Source: Heracleum sosnowskyi (Eukaryota > Streptophyta > Magnoliopsida > Apiales > Apiaceae). From it: DNA of 64,000 nt. Position 1 is the stretch's first letter. Each line of letters opens with the position of its first letter. Positions 12,251-25,187 of this stretch are shown here, in pieces. The stretch spans positions 106,909,111 to 106,973,110 of the forward strand of contig CM061244.1 in NCBI GenBank assembly GCA_030848705.1, given 5' to 3'. The position numbers and the translations under genes were made by a program. The notes below the pieces were generated by a model. That model had not been told where the DNA came from. It saw only the letters and a list, made by a program, of their open reading frames with translations, and did not search any database.

Positions 12251-12571
12251 TTTATGCATATCATCTAGACTTCTCCTCTATGTCAAATTTATCGAGGTTC
12301 TACTGTACATATATTATATAATGATCTTTCAAGTGGAAGTATATATTATGTCAAATTTATCCTTCAGACTCGCTTTAATATATTTATTTTTCCATGAGAT
12401 ACAACATGTTACCTGTTTGGTTATAATTTTCTATAAAATGAATATTTTAATAAAATTAAACAAAAATTTCCATTTTAACGTTTTTTGGTGTAAAAATTTA
12501 TGATTAATCGAATGTAGGTAGAACTAATCAATCGAAAATAAGGAGATATTAATCGATCAAACATTAAAAAA
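12251..12571. other. Intergenic sequence with a MITE remnant
   Basis: AT-rich and without a gene. The phrase TTATCGAGGTTCTACTGTA at about 12287-12305 is the end of a widespread plant element whose start reads TACAGTAGAACC; only this end is visible. Confidence 0.45.
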
Positions 12572-14757
12572 TCAATATACTTATATAAAGGAGAAGACGG
12601 GGCGGTGAGGTGGCGCTCTAGAATCGCTCCGTTCTATTTTTCTAATTTTCTCAATTTTTCACAATTTTTAATTTTAATAATTACAATTTCCTTTATTACA
12701 ACTTTCTTTATTATTTTCGATTTTGTGGGAAGGAAATTGAAAATTAAACTTTTATTATTTTCAAACTTGATAGAACTTTCTTTTATTATTTTCAAACTTG
12801 ATAGAACTTTCTTTAATTTAGAAAATTACAACTTCCTTATTATTTTCGAATTTGTAGGACTTGATAGAACTTTCTTTGATTGATAGAACTTTCTTTTATT
12901 ATTTTTAAACTTGATAGAACTTTCTTTGATTTAGAAAATTACAACTTCCTTATTATTTTCGAATTTGTAGGACTTGATAGAATTTTCTTTGACTTAGAAA
13001 ATTACAACTTCCTTATTATTTTCGAATTTGTAGGCTTGATAGAACTTTCTTTTATTATTTTCAAACTTGATAGAACTTTCTTTGATTTAGAAAATTACAA
13101 CTTCCTTATTATTTTCGAATTTGAAGGACTTGATAGAACTTTCTTTGATATAAAAAATTTATTTGATTTAAAAAATTACAACTTCCTTATTATTTGATTT
13201 AGAAAATTACAACTTCCTTATTATTTTCGAATTTGTAGGCTTGATAGAATTTTCTTTTATTATTTTCAAACTTGATAGAACTTTCTTTGGTTTAGAAAAT
13301 TACAACTTCCTTATTATTTTTGAATTTGTAGGACTTGATAGAACTTTCTTTGATTTAGAAAATTTCTTTGATTTAGAAAATTACAACTTCCTTATTATTT
13401 TCTAATTTGTAGGATTTGATAGAATTTTTTTGATTTAGTAAATTACAATTTCCTTATTATTTTTGAATTTGTAGGCTTAATAGAACTTTCTTTTATTATT
13501 TTCAAACTTGATAGAACTCTTTTTGATTTAGAAAATTACAATTTCCTTATTATTTTCGAATTTGTAGGACTTGACAAAACTTTCTTTGATTTAGAAAATT
13601 TATTTGATTTAAAAAATTACAAAAAATTACAACTTCCTTATTATTTTCGAATTTGTAGGCTTGATAGAACTTTCTTTTATTATTTTCAAACTTGATAGAA
13701 CTTTCTTTAATTTAGAAAATTACAACTTCCTTATTATTTTCGAATTTGAAGGACTTGATAGAACTTTCTTTGATATAAAAATTTATTTGATTTAAAAAAT
13801 TACAACTTCCTTATTATTTGATTTAGAAAATTACAACTTCCTTATTATTTTCGAATTTGTAGGTTTGATAGAACTTTCTTTTATTATTTTCAAACTTGAT
13901 AGAACTTTCTTTGGTTTAGAAAATTACAACTTCCTTATTATTTTCGAATTTGTAGGACTTGATATAACTTTCTTTGATTTAGAAAATTTCTTTGATTTAG
14001 AAAATTACAACTTCCTTATTATTTTCTAATTTGTAGGATTTGATAGAATTTTTTTGATTTAGTAAATTACAATTTCCTTATTATTTTCGAATTTGTAGGC
14101 TTGATATAACTTTCTTTTATTATTTTCAAACTTGATAGAACTCTTTTTGATTTAGAAAATTACAATTTCCTTATTATTTTCGAATTTGTAGGACTTGACA
14201 AAACTTTATTTGATTTAGAAAATTTATTTGATTTAAAAAATTACAACTTCCATATTATTTGATTTAGAAAATTACAACTTCCTTATTATTTTCGAATTTG
14301 TAGACTTTATAGAACTTTCTTTTATTATTTTCAAACTTGATAGAACTTTCATTGATTTAGAAAATTACAACTTCTTTATTATTTTCGAATTTGAAGGACT
14401 TGATAGAATTTTCTTTGATTTAGAAAATTACAACTTTCTTATTATTTTCTAATTTGTAGACTTGATAGAACTTTCTTTTATTATTTTCAAACTTGATAGA
14501 ACTTTCTTTGATTTAGCAAATTACAACTTCCGAATTTTTAGGATCGGTCCAAGAAAATAAAAAATCAAACTATATAAACAAAAGTAATATGTAAATAATT
14601 TATAATATTACCTACCCAAATGCAAATTTTACAGAATATATTTTATTTGATAATTTAAATAATTTCTTAGATATTTATTTCACGATTTTTATTCTAATAT
14701 TTTTTTTCTTAACAAATATATTCTAATGCCGCTGCGAAGCGCGGCTCAATAACCTAG
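12572..14757 (+). mobile_element. Non-autonomous Helitron filled by a minisatellite
   Basis: It starts TCAATATACTTATATAAAGG after an A, continues with GGGGCGGTGAGGTGGCGCTC, and ends AACCTAG before T14758. The hairpin GCCGCTGCGAAGCGCGGC is at 14728-14745. Between the ends about 1.8 kb is tandem repeat. The 5' 90 bases match the 5' region of the outer Helitron near 8203 and the Helitron at 44741-50127, so these are one family. No replicase ORF. Confidence 0.85.
12700..14535. repeat. Minisatellite with a higher-order (about 0.62 kb) period
   Basis: The basic unit is about 63 bp and contains CTTGATAGAACTTTCTTT, GATTTAGAAAATTACAACTT and CCTTATTATTTTCGAATTTG. Variant units recur in the same order: the TTTGGTTTAGAAAATTAC variant at 13286 returns near 13911, and the TTTGATATAAAAA variant at 13142 returns near 13762. 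This points to amplification of a block of about 620 bp. The 63-base period keeps a reading frame open, so ORFs at 12605-13197 reflect the repeat and not a gene. Confidence 0.88.
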
Positions 14758-15686
14758 TTTAAAATAAGGGTAAAAGTGCAAATACTATTTTTTAATAAAA
14801 AAATTAAATAATACACAAAATGAGAATATTACCGATTGTATAAACTAATAAAACGAGGCTATTTACATTTTCACGAATAAAAATAATATTGCTTAACGTT
14901 AAAGTTAACTTTTATGAATATATAATATTTAAATACAATTGATTGGTGTTTCTTTTAACTCCGATCTAGCTGATTAATAGTACAGTAGAACCCCTATCAT
15001 TAATAATCTCGAAAGTGATAATCTTTTTATATTGATAAAAAATCTCGGTCTCATCGATAATCGGCAATTATAATTTTACTCATCTAAAATGATAACATGT
15101 CTAAAGTGATAAATTTTTTCGATCCCAACAATATCACTTTAGAAAAGTTCTACTCTGTCTAGAAAGTAAACTAGCCAAATTGTTTGTGAATATGCAAAAA
15201 CTGACTTGTTTGCTATAAATTGGTCTGAAATATTGTTGTATTTAACTTGTTTTTATCAAATATAATATTAAAATAAAATACATAACTATTGTATTTGTAA
15301 GTTATAAATGATAATATTTATTACACGTATATTTAATAGGTAAGTCACATATGAAATATAATAATGAATTAAATTATCAATGATATGCAATTTATTGTAA
15401 AACGAGCAATCACTATTAAATATCAAAATTATAATTTATTTTAATCAAATATATCAAATAAGTTATTCATTCCAAAAATGACTCAAATTAATTATTAATT
15501 TTAAATTTTATTAAGAAGTTATCCGGAAATGATTAAATCAATACAAATTTTTAACTTTTAAATGATTAGATTAATACAAACTTTTAAATTTGGGATTAAA
15601 CTGAGTCATTTTTGCAATAAAGAGCTCGCTTGATATATTTGGATAAAATGAGTGATAATTTTGATATTTATTAAATCAAATTAGTA
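14758..15686. other. Intergenic sequence with a short MITE-like hairpin
   Basis: AT-rich with no gene. At about 14980-15163 a segment begins TACAGTAGAACCCC and ends AAGTTCTACTCTGT, an imperfect inverted pair around AAAGTGATAAT repeats. It resembles a widespread plant MITE with a CAGTAGAACC terminus. Confidence 0.45.
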
Positions 15687-15694
15687 ACCTTACA

Positions 15695-16534
15695 TAGGGG
15701 TGAGCAAAAAATCGAATTAAAATCAAAACCGAACCGAACCGATAAAAACTGTACAGTAAAAAACCGAAACCGAGTTGAAACCGAACTGAAACCGAAAATT
15801 AAAAAACCGAACCGTTCTTGAGGTTTCGGTTTCGGTTTTAGGTCCAAATCGAACCGAAAAAAACTGAACCGATCCGATTAATAAAAATAAAGAAATAAAT
15901 ATATTATATATTCTACTAAACCAATTTTTATGAGTATTGAGAGTAGATTAATAAAGATCGTGACATTCCTTTTAATAATTATACTATTTTGTCTTTGTTT
16001 TTGAAGTTTTAATTTGTAATAGTTGATTAATAAATGAAGTTTAATAAACTTCTATATCTAGGTGTTTTATATGTTGCTTTATTTTTGGATGTGATGATTT
16101 TTCTTGGCTTTCCTGGAAAAACTCTTTACTTATACAAAGACTTCAGATAGACTCGAGATTGTTGAATTTCTAACATTGTCTTATATACATTTCAAAGAAA
16201 ATATTTTTGAAGATCATGTTAAATTTTCATTATTCTCGGATCATGATGAACTTAAATAATTTATTATGAAAACTTTGTATGTTTATTTTGGACGAAAAAA
16301 TAATTTGTAACTTTGCAAGCTTAAAAATTCAAAGTCATTTTATTTATTTTGTTATGTTTATTTGAGGCGGTTTTAAAACCGAAACCGAACCGATTGTAAC
16401 CGATCCGATCATTTGAAAACCGAAACCGACCCGACGGTTTCGGTTGCGGTTTCGGTTTTCGATTTTAAAAACCGAGGATATGCGGTTTCGGTTTTAATCT
16501 AAAACCGAACCGATCCGACCCGCGCTCACCCCTA
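15695..16534. mobile_element. hAT-like non-autonomous element, CCGAACCG-rich
   Basis: It begins TAGGGGTGAGCAAAAAATCG and ends GCGCTCACCCCTA, inverted termini of the same design as 1738-2312. The flanks ACCTTACA (15687-15694) and ACCTTACG (16535-16542) match at 7 of 8 bases. Subterminal runs of AAACCGAACCG and CGGTTTCGGTT face each other across an AT-rich core. No transposase. Confidence 0.78.
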
Positions 16535-16542
16535 ACCTTACG

Positions 16543-17273
16543 CATGTATATTGGGTACTTTAATTTAATTGTAGTATTTGTTTTAAATTTTAATAATAAG
16601 AAAGTCTATATACATTTACAAATTTTATTTTTATCCGACTCATCTTTTACAACAGCGCAGCCTCGCACCTCTGTTTTCACGAAATGCCACCTAAAGATCC
16701 CTAAATCACCTTTAAATAATATTTAAAAAAGCATAATCAACGATATTAGTCGACATTTAAATTAAAGAATTATATTTGTCTGCTAAGGGAGGCCAGAAAA
16801 CTTTCAAAAATTAAACTATTTACCAATCACCATTGTGGAAAGTAAACACAGAGTTGCCCTGATGGGCCCCACACCACCTTTCTCGTACTCCTTGTGAAAC
16901 TGTCAGGTTATTAATTCCTGCATTATTGATTTCAATTAAGTCGTAATTTATCACCTAATTTATACTCACGTCACGTGTTCAGTTTCATACTCCTGCACCT
17001 CGTGAACACGGCGTACTGTACAGGTACTATCATCTACTTGGGCGTTACAGCTTTCTTGTTCAGTTTACATCTAACACGTATTTATAAGTTGCATATGAAG
17101 AAATATTAGGGGTGTTCATCGGATTGTCTCTACCATATAGATCGCCCACATTGTCATTAAACCGCACCATGATTTTTAATTTTTATGGTGTAATTGTGGT
17201 TTGAATTTTTAACAAACCGTGGTGTGGATGGTAATTTGACATTTAAGTAACACGATTCAAATTGCATCGCAAT

Positions 17274-17315
<42 letters not shown>

Positions 17316-17319
17316 GGAT
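16543..17319. other. Intergenic sequence, no gene seen
   Basis: Moderately AT-rich. There are a few GC-richer patches (about 16650-16700 and 16840-17060) but no ORF with recognisable similarity and no terminal structure. An (AT)n run occupies about 17278-17312. Confidence 0.5.
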
Positions 17320-17700
17320 TTTAGGAAAAACACCTTATATAAAGAACAATAAAGAACACCATCATAAACACTTTATTTTTCATAAAAATTGATTTTTTAA
17401 AATTAGAATCATAAAATTGAACAACAATTAAGCCTAACATATCAAATTTAACGTAGAATCTCATCAAATATTAAAAATTAAACATTACATATAATCCAGT
17501 ATAGAATCCAGTTTTATGTATATATATTTATCACAATGAAATTACATGTAATCATGTTTTATTTGATTCTAATTTTTTGTTAGATTCTATTTTTATTAGT
17601 AATAAACCTTTTTTGGTGAGAAAATTAGAATAAACATGCCATTTATGTAAGATTCTAAGGTGTTCTTTATTGTTCTTTATATAAGAGTGTTATTCATGGA
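17320..17700. mobile_element. Short element with about 35-bp terminal inverted repeats
   Basis: The left phrase TATATAAAGAACAATAAAGA at about 17335 recurs inverted at about 17660-17690. Both sides read AACAC..CTTATATAAAG into the element. It is bounded on each side by an (AT)n run (17278-17312 and 17711-17749), so the target duplication cannot be read. Long inverted repeats without a transposase suggest a Mutator-like MITE, but this is not proven. Confidence 0.5.
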
Positions 17701-17707
17701 GTAATGA

Positions 17708-17755
<48 letters not shown>

Positions 17756-17899
17756 ATAAATATGTAATTTATATATTATATAATACAATCTCATAAATTA
17801 ATTTTTTAATACTTATATTTAAACTTATCTAATGACTTAAATCTTGATAGTTGATTATATAATTAATAGCTATTGGGATCATGGGATGTGTTTATTGGA

Positions 17900-19579
17900 A
17901 TGCTATCATCTAATGTTTAACTATGGTTCAAGATATCTACTTATGTTTTAAAGATATCTACTTATGTTTTAAGTAATATCTACTTATGTTTTATATCTAC
18001 TTATGTTTTAAGTAATATCTACTTATGTTTTAAGTAATATAAGAATAAGTAGAGTTCGTTCCCACAGAGACTGCTATGGTTATTATAGTTATGCACTTAT
18101 GCAACAATGTATGGCTATCGTTCAATGCTAAGACAAGTATCAAGGTTGTGTTTTGATTAACTAAATTAACTAAACAAATTATCAAGACTATATTAAACTA
18201 AAGATTGCTGATATATTACTTATGAGAATAAAACATGGGATCCTAACTTCATTAAGTACTTCATTCAGAGTCTTTTGTCTTTAATCAATGCATGTGACGG
18301 TTGTGAAAACTAATCGGATAACACGAAATCAGTACACGCTACCTTTCAGTATACGTATACCAAACCACTTAAACATCCACAAAATAGATAGAAGTTAAGC
18401 AGACACCAATTATGCTTAGACCCTATATGTCTATAAGATTTGAAAACATAACGGTTTAACGAGCAAGTTATCCATTCAGATTACATAGGGCAGGTAAGAT
18501 GGTTAAAATCACCTACGAATCATGCATGACAAACATACATAAACCTATGCTAGCATGGCAAGTTCCAAACCTCTATATCCACTTTCGCATTCAATAGAGA
18601 TTAACAAACAATCTTAGATGTTAGCTACGCATCCAAGAAGAATAAGCACAACCAAACTAGGATATCAATTAGCCATCACACACACATCTTTAAAACAATT
18701 AACTACCAAAATCCATAAATAAATCCGTTAGAATCCCACGACAATGATTAGTTCATAATCGAACCGTTCATCATCGTGGGTTCTGATGAAAGCATGATGA
18801 AAAACAAGAAATCAATGATGTAAATATGAATAAGAGTTAAAGGTTTAGAGGACAAATCCGGAAGCATCCAAAAGTTGCACCAAAATTGAAGAATACAAGA
18901 AAAAACTATGTCTAGATCTCCTCGTAGTCACGTTCTTCGTTCTTGGCTCCTCGATCTTGTGCTCCAATATTGAATCTGATCTCTGGTGTGTTGTGATGTA
19001 TTGTGATGTGTTGATTATGTCCCCCAAGGTGTGTATTTATAGCTCCAAGTTGTCCCTCTTCCAAGCAATTGCCATTTTTGAATTAGAATAGAATTACGGC
19101 AATTTCCGTCTTTGAATGCAATAAGAATTGCATATTCCATGTTTACAACTGATTCTGGAAGTTTCTGGCCGCCCCAAGCAATTACCATATTGATTAGAAG
19201 TCGAATTTGTGAAACTTTCCTAATTAAAATCGAATTCTGGCAATTTCTGGCGGTTCTGACTTTCTGGGCGGCCGCGCAGAATTCCAGTACAATTCCTGGG
19301 CGCCCGCGCAGAACCTTCTGCCTAGAATTATAGAAAATGTTGTCCTCTTCGCGTGAGCTGTAAGATCGTCAGAATCGGACTTGTAGAACTCCAGATATGG
19401 CCAAAACAGTGAAGACTGCGCAACCTACCCGGAAAATCCGAATTTTAATCAAATTAACCTCCAACTCTTGGTTCTGCAAAACTTAATGAAAACACATTAA
19501 ACACACCACATACTTGAGTTCAAGTCATCAATTTAAGCCGATATGAAGCGTTCCAAGTGGATTAAAAATCCACTTATCA
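17900..19579 (-). mobile_element. 3' LTR of Athila-like Gypsy element X (reverse orientation)
   Basis: Read on the minus strand, a purine-rich tract (AAGTTTGGGGGTG) ends at 19580 and the LTR starts TGATAAGTGGATTTTTAATC at 19579. The LTR runs left to about 17900, where the end is not sharp. Near its end it has the Athila-type phrase GTCTCTGTGGGAACGA (about 18060-18080). It then carries five copies of a roughly 22-bp unit (ATCTACTTATGTTTTAAGTA, 17935-18050). No second LTR for this element is in the window. Confidence 0.65.
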
Positions 19580-20565
19580 CACCCCCAAACTTAAACCGAT
19601 GCTTGTCCTCAAGCATAAATAATATAACTATATACAACTAACTAGTACCACTTCCGTAGGTGATCACGGTTGCATTTGGCATATGCAACAAGCCCTTTAA
19701 ACCCCTAGGCAGCCCTAGTGGACGAGTAAGGTCTCGTGAGGGCCTATAACGAATGTACCCACAAAATCCATCTACTCATGTAACTAACAATGCAATGCAT
19801 GTATGCAACTAATATGAAAATGCAACGATCCCTTCAAACCAACCAAAACCAATCAACAAGCCAACATCTCAAAGAACACAGTCTTCCAAACAGAGTTCGA
19901 CCAAATTCCCATCGACCAACGAGACAAACACAGAAACGTGCGTGTGTGCGATGCTCACCAATATACTCCCAAACTAAATCAAGACCATACCTACTCTTAG
20001 CCAAAACAACCACAAGCTTACAAACAGAATGAACGCTAGACACAAGAACTTTTAAGAGACACCTTCGCAGTCCATCTGAGTTAGACAAGAATTCATGCTT
20101 TATTACACAAAAACAACTACACACAACACACATGCTTATTTGACCGTGCAATGGTTGAGACCCCGAAAGGCTTATACAATAATACCCATTTAACGAGCTT
20201 TAGGTCAGCGGATCCCAGACCGGAAAAGTCTTAGGTCACTAGGCACAAAGTCCCCAAAGAACTTACTTGCTCGAGTACTAAAGAGCTCACCCTGATCAAT
20301 TCTGCATAAACACAAAACAAACACAACTCTTTTTTTTTTCTTTTTCAACTTTTCTTTTTTTTTCTTTTTTTTTTTTCAACAATTTCGGAATGAGTGCTCT
20401 TTGCCTTTTTTCTCATCCACCCTAGACTACTCATTTTTTACCAATGAGCGGCTACTAGCCATTTGACGCCTAGCCTTTATTACAACTAGCATGAAATCCC
20501 TGGTTTCCCCCAAACTTATACATAAGTGCTCCTTCGTTTTCAAGAATCTAGCCAACATTCTAAAT
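19580..20565 (-). mobile_element. 3' internal region of Athila-like element X, up to the CACTA insertion
   Basis: Non-coding. Positions 19650-19780 match, in reverse, 38385-38525 of the second Athila-like element (phrase CCTAGGCAGCCCTAGTGGA), which fixes family and orientation. A pyrimidine run at 20329-20376 is the complement of the A-rich tract usual in this region. Short ORFs on both strands here are not convincing genes. Confidence 0.65.
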
Positions 20566-20960
20566 CACTACAAGGATAAAGGTTAAATGTGACGGAAAAT
20601 ATCCGTCACATATAGTAAGTGTTCGTCACGTTTAATAGCTTTTCCGTCACATTTAACTTAAATGTGACCGATAATAAACCGTCACATTTCTTGTCATCAC
20701 ATTTAATAAATCCGTCACGTTAAATTTTTAAATTTGACCGACTTATCTGTCACATTTAGCATTTTATAAATGTGACAGAAATACCCGTCACAATTAGTTT
20801 GACCAAGACCTTATGAAAATTTTGTCAAAAATTTGAATTTTCCGCCAATTTTTTTAGAAACTCCCGCTCAATTTATAAATATAACCAAGGTGGTCGTATT
20901 TAATAGTTATTAAATGTGACGGGATGAATGAAATATATACAACATTTTTAATAAAATTTA
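20566..20960. repeat. CACTA left subterminal repeat region
   Basis: About ten copies of an AAATGTGACGG-like 11-mer lie in both orientations (for example 20585, 20641, 20669, 20770 and 20925), many as inverted pairs. Subterminal arrays like this bind the accessory transposase in En/Spm elements; the role here is inferred from the family. Confidence 0.8.
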
Positions 20961-21404
20961 ATTTTGTATAATTAATTTTTGTTAAGTTAATTTTTCAGAA
21001 TCAGTCACATATAATTGACCATTTTATTTAATATATTACAGTAGAAACAATTATTTGCTACATTCAAATATCACGTACTTGAGTACCAAACTAATTAAAT
21101 GCATGTCTCAAAATACAATTTAAGTAATATAGAAACAACATTAACTAAAAAAGGTCATAAAATAAATAAAATTCATAATTTCCTGCAACTGAATAACCTA
21201 AAAAGTCATAATTTCCTATAACTGAATAACCTAAAAATTCATCGACAATCTTGAAAATAATCACATGAAGGAAGCCAACTAAATGAAAAGTCCCTAGTAA
21301 ACTAACCTAACTACAATTCATACTAGGAAGGAAAATGATCAACGCGCCAAATTACATTCCATACTAGGAAGGAAAATAATCAACTGGCCAAACTGCAATT
21401 CATA

Positions 21405-24400
21405 TTAAGCACGGAAATCATCATCAGAGAGGTTGGGATTTCCATTGTCGGTATCCTACAAAAATATAAAAAACATATATTAGCAAGTGAAGCAAGGCAA
21501 TACATATCAAATCAAATTATATAAACAAACTTATATTAATAATATATATTAGCAAGTGATACCGCATAAGACATAAATGAATAAATTAATAAATACCTCA
21601 TTGATTGTCTTCCCAAACTTGTCGAGCATCTTGTCAACCACACTGGAGGCGACATGGATGTATTCAGCCCAATGTACATCATCTTTAGGAAGTGTTATTG
21701 CTGCAAGTTGCTGAATCTCCTCATCAAGCTCCGAACGAGGTACAGAAGTGTTACTACCATTATCTCTCGCATCTAGCGCATGAACAATGCACGCAGCATC
21801 ACCAATTGCATGCTGGAGTAGCATATCTGGAAGGCGTGCAGACTCCTTTTGAGGTTTTAAATGCTGGCTCAAGGACGTTGCATCGGGACCAAGAATTTCA
21901 GAAAATGTAGAGCGACCCTCCATGAAAACTCGATTTTTCTTAGGCCCTTTCGTAGCTCTACAAACCACCTCTGCCTCCACCCGTCTGCGTTTACCTGGGG
22001 ACAGAGGGGGAGAGATGGGTGATTCACCCTCGTTGCCTGCCTCACCCTCAGCTACCTCAGCTAATAAACTCTGCCTATACTCCTCCCATGATTTTACGAG
22101 CAGGTCCTAAAAATTAAGAAGATTATTATTCCAATACCATAAAATAAATTTTAAAAAATACTAGTCCCAATAAGAAATATGTACCCTCATATCTTCCGAC
22201 TCCTTCGTCCAAAAGGTACCCCTACCATCACCTTTTTTCTCATGGGTAGCCTCATAAAACTCAACAAGTGTCAATTGACGTTCATTCTCACCCTCGAGCT
22301 CCTGTAAAAAGTAGGCAAAGTCATCACACGTTGTAAATACACAGACACACAACAAATAAATAGTAAAAAAATCTTACTGTGCACCTAAAGGTATTAAAAC
22401 ACTTTCTAGAAGAATAAAAAAATTTAATATTGTAATGCCTAAAACATATCTATAATTATTCTACAATATGTACTATTTTAGTTTAAAGACTATAATTTAC
22501 ACCAAGTTGTGTCTAGAACAAAATAAGACAGATGTCAAACAAACTTAAACATACATGCCTGGAACAAAGCGTAGTTATCTCTAACAACAACGCCAGAAAA
22601 AAAAATCACGTATATAAATTCTCACAGCAGGCTATTTAATTGTTTTTTATATTTTTTCATATCTCAGTTCAGTTAACATCATCTTACCAGCACATATGAT
22701 AGAAGACAAGTTTGACAAATGTAATATTTACCTTCCTGAAAATGATGTAGGGTTTTGCCCCAGTTGTGTGCACGATCTTACCACCATGTGATCGATTCTC
22801 TTTATTCTGTGCAGACATAGCCTTAAACTTTTGGGTTTCCCACCAATCGCAAAGTGAATCCCATATAGATCTATTCACGTGTAGAGGCTTAACATCTCGG
22901 CGTGTGGTTCCAGGTGGCGCCTTACTTACCCTCTTATCAGCATTGTCCTTCTCACGGTACAACAAATTTTTTAAATTGTTTTTCAAGTGTTCCTTTATTT
23001 TATAACGTGCCTCTCCTGGACTAATTCCTTGCTCGTAGTCATAATATTTCTGCCAGCCAATAAAACAACATAAAAAATCGTCACTAACCATAATAACAAA
23101 TCTTGCAAGTGAAATATATATTAAAATAATGATGTACTACACATGTTACCTCAAACGTCTGGAGCACATTAGAATAAAAAGTGTCGTCGAAAAAAGCAGA
23201 ACGAGGTTTACCAGCACTATGGACGGGTCCTACAGGCCAAAAAGCTCTCACAATTGCTTTCAGCGTCTTTTTCTGAGTATTGCTATTTATGCTACAATAC
23301 AAAAGAGTTTAAAAATAAAAATTTGGTCGCGTGAGATTAAAATACAAAAGAGTTTCACAGGCCTTAAATTTGTTTTATTAATATATCCAAAACAACATGA
23401 GCAAACTATACTCTAATACAACATTGAGATATTATTTAGAGAAAAAAATTTACAGCTTTACCATATCTAAAACAATGCTTAATTATCTGAGAAAAGAAAA
23501 GTCACCGCAATATCTCATCTACTTTGTAGTTTATGATCATGTGCTTAACCTCTTACTACTAATTTTGAAGCTATCAGAACTAGAAATTTGAAATAAAAAT
23601 AATTGTGAAAAACTACAAGCAGAGACGCTAAAAAAAAGAAGAAGAAGAAGACATCGATATCCTCCAAAAGGAGATAGAGGCATGATCAGAGTTATCCTCG
23701 TAAAGCTATTGAAGAAATGCAAGCACAATGTGACCAGAAACTTGCATAATGCAAGGAGGAATCAAAGCAATACCTAAAGAGGATAGAAGAAAACAAAACT
23801 ATGTATTAAAGAAAGAATACTTCTAAAAATTTTATGGTTAATTACCAAGTCTTAAGTAATATCATGCTCATTATATCTTATGACTATTATGTGTTAAGAA
23901 ATGTTGCTCGTTAATCTATTTAGTTATGTATTTGTACATCTTATATTAAAGAACTTGTATATGAAACAAAGTTCTGTCTCTTAGTGTACCCTGTACCATT
24001 TTGAAACAAAGGTGCAATATATTTTTTCGAGATCAGTATTTATTTGGCTTAAATGCGATTAATTGATGGATTGAAAAGTCTTTAAAAAGAAGGCTTACTA
24101 TTTGTCGGTAAACTCCACAATTCCCTTCTTTGGTTCACCATCTTTGGGCATTTTGTGGAAGTCACCACAAGATACTGATCTGTCTGCCCTCTCGAAATAA
24201 TAAGTCAAAGGGCTACGGCCGTCATCGTCGCTACCACTTCCCCCAGCCCTGCCTCTGCTACTTCCCTCTCCGGTAGACCCTCCACCCCTATTTTCCCTAT
24301 TTTCTGCGCTAGCAGTTCCTCTGCCTCGTCCACGTCCCCTCCTACCATTGCTGGCCCCCCGTCTTATCACTGGTACCACCATCAGAACAAGTAGCGACAA

Positions 24401-24650
24401 CAACAAAAACATAAACATGATTGACACCTGAAAAATTATGATAGTATGTTATGAGAATGTATGAAACAAGAAAGATATGGTCAGATTGGAAATTTGAAAC
24501 CCTAAACCCAAATTTTGAAAACCATCATTCCAATACCTGTGTCCATCCATCCATAAAACTAGTCTTGAGACTTTGAGAAATGGAAACACCATTTCTGTTA
24601 AGAGCTTCACTAGAGCTTGAGATTCCAACAATTCTTTTCAAAGGAACCAT
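21405..24650 (-). CDS. CACTA accessory protein (TNPA/Transposase_24-like), 7 exons, apparently intact
   Basis: Likely the DNA-binding accessory protein that recognises the subterminal repeats. Exons, in reading order: 24537-24650, 24099-24427, 23150-23291, 22732-23049, 22185-22301, 21597-22106, 21405-21455. All introns are GT-AG, phases are consistent, and the sum is 1581 bases (526 residues) with no internal stop. The start is the ATG at 24648-24650 (MVPLKRIVGI). Exon 2 encodes a hydrophobic stretch, then a Gly/Arg-rich low-complexity segment. Exons 3-4 encode KAIVRAFWPVGP and the family hallmark RSHGGKIVHTTGAKPY with GTTRRDVKP before it. Exon 6 carries a basic patch (GKRRRVEAEV). The model was made by hand from splice signals; exon 1-2 boundaries are the least certain. 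Confidence 0.78.
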
Positions 24651-25027
24651 AACTGTAAACACAAAATATGTAATTGGTGAATATAATATTTGGGGAGCAC
24701 AAAATTAATTCTAATTGGGATCGTTACCTCAAAAATACTAGTCTGATTACGAGGATTTGTTGCCTCCAAAATATTGCCGCCAAGTGAGCTTATAGAACAC
24801 AGTAGTTTCACGAATAGCTAGTGGGAGAATATGATGAGACACGATTGAAAAGGTTAACTGTTACATGAATTAGAATAGAACGACGTCGTTGTCCCTTTCA
24901 TACAAAATTCTTATTGATAATTATATTACTCATCTTGTTTAAACTGAAGTATCTAATTTATTTAAAATATTAATTAAATGAAATAAATTATACGAAGTCA
25001 CCAATTTTTTCAAATTTATAGCTTATA

Positions 25028-25152
25028 CTAGTTTACTAAGCCGCGCTTCGCAGCGGCTTTATAATAATATCTCTAAATTTTCTCAAAAATATTCTACAAA
25101 ATACGTTTTTAAATAAAATAATATTTTTAATATAAAATTAAATTTTGTTTTG

Positions 25153-25187
<35 letters not shown>

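Noticed and set aside
12605..13197. Two adjoining plus-strand ORFs with repeated LDRTFF/ENYNFLIIFEF peptides
   Set aside because: They are translations of the 63-bp minisatellite inside a Helitron. The period is a multiple of three, which keeps the frame open without coding function.
19790..20151. ORFs of 80 and 105 residues on opposite strands
   Set aside because: They lie in the non-coding 3' region of the Athila-like element and show no recognisable protein features.
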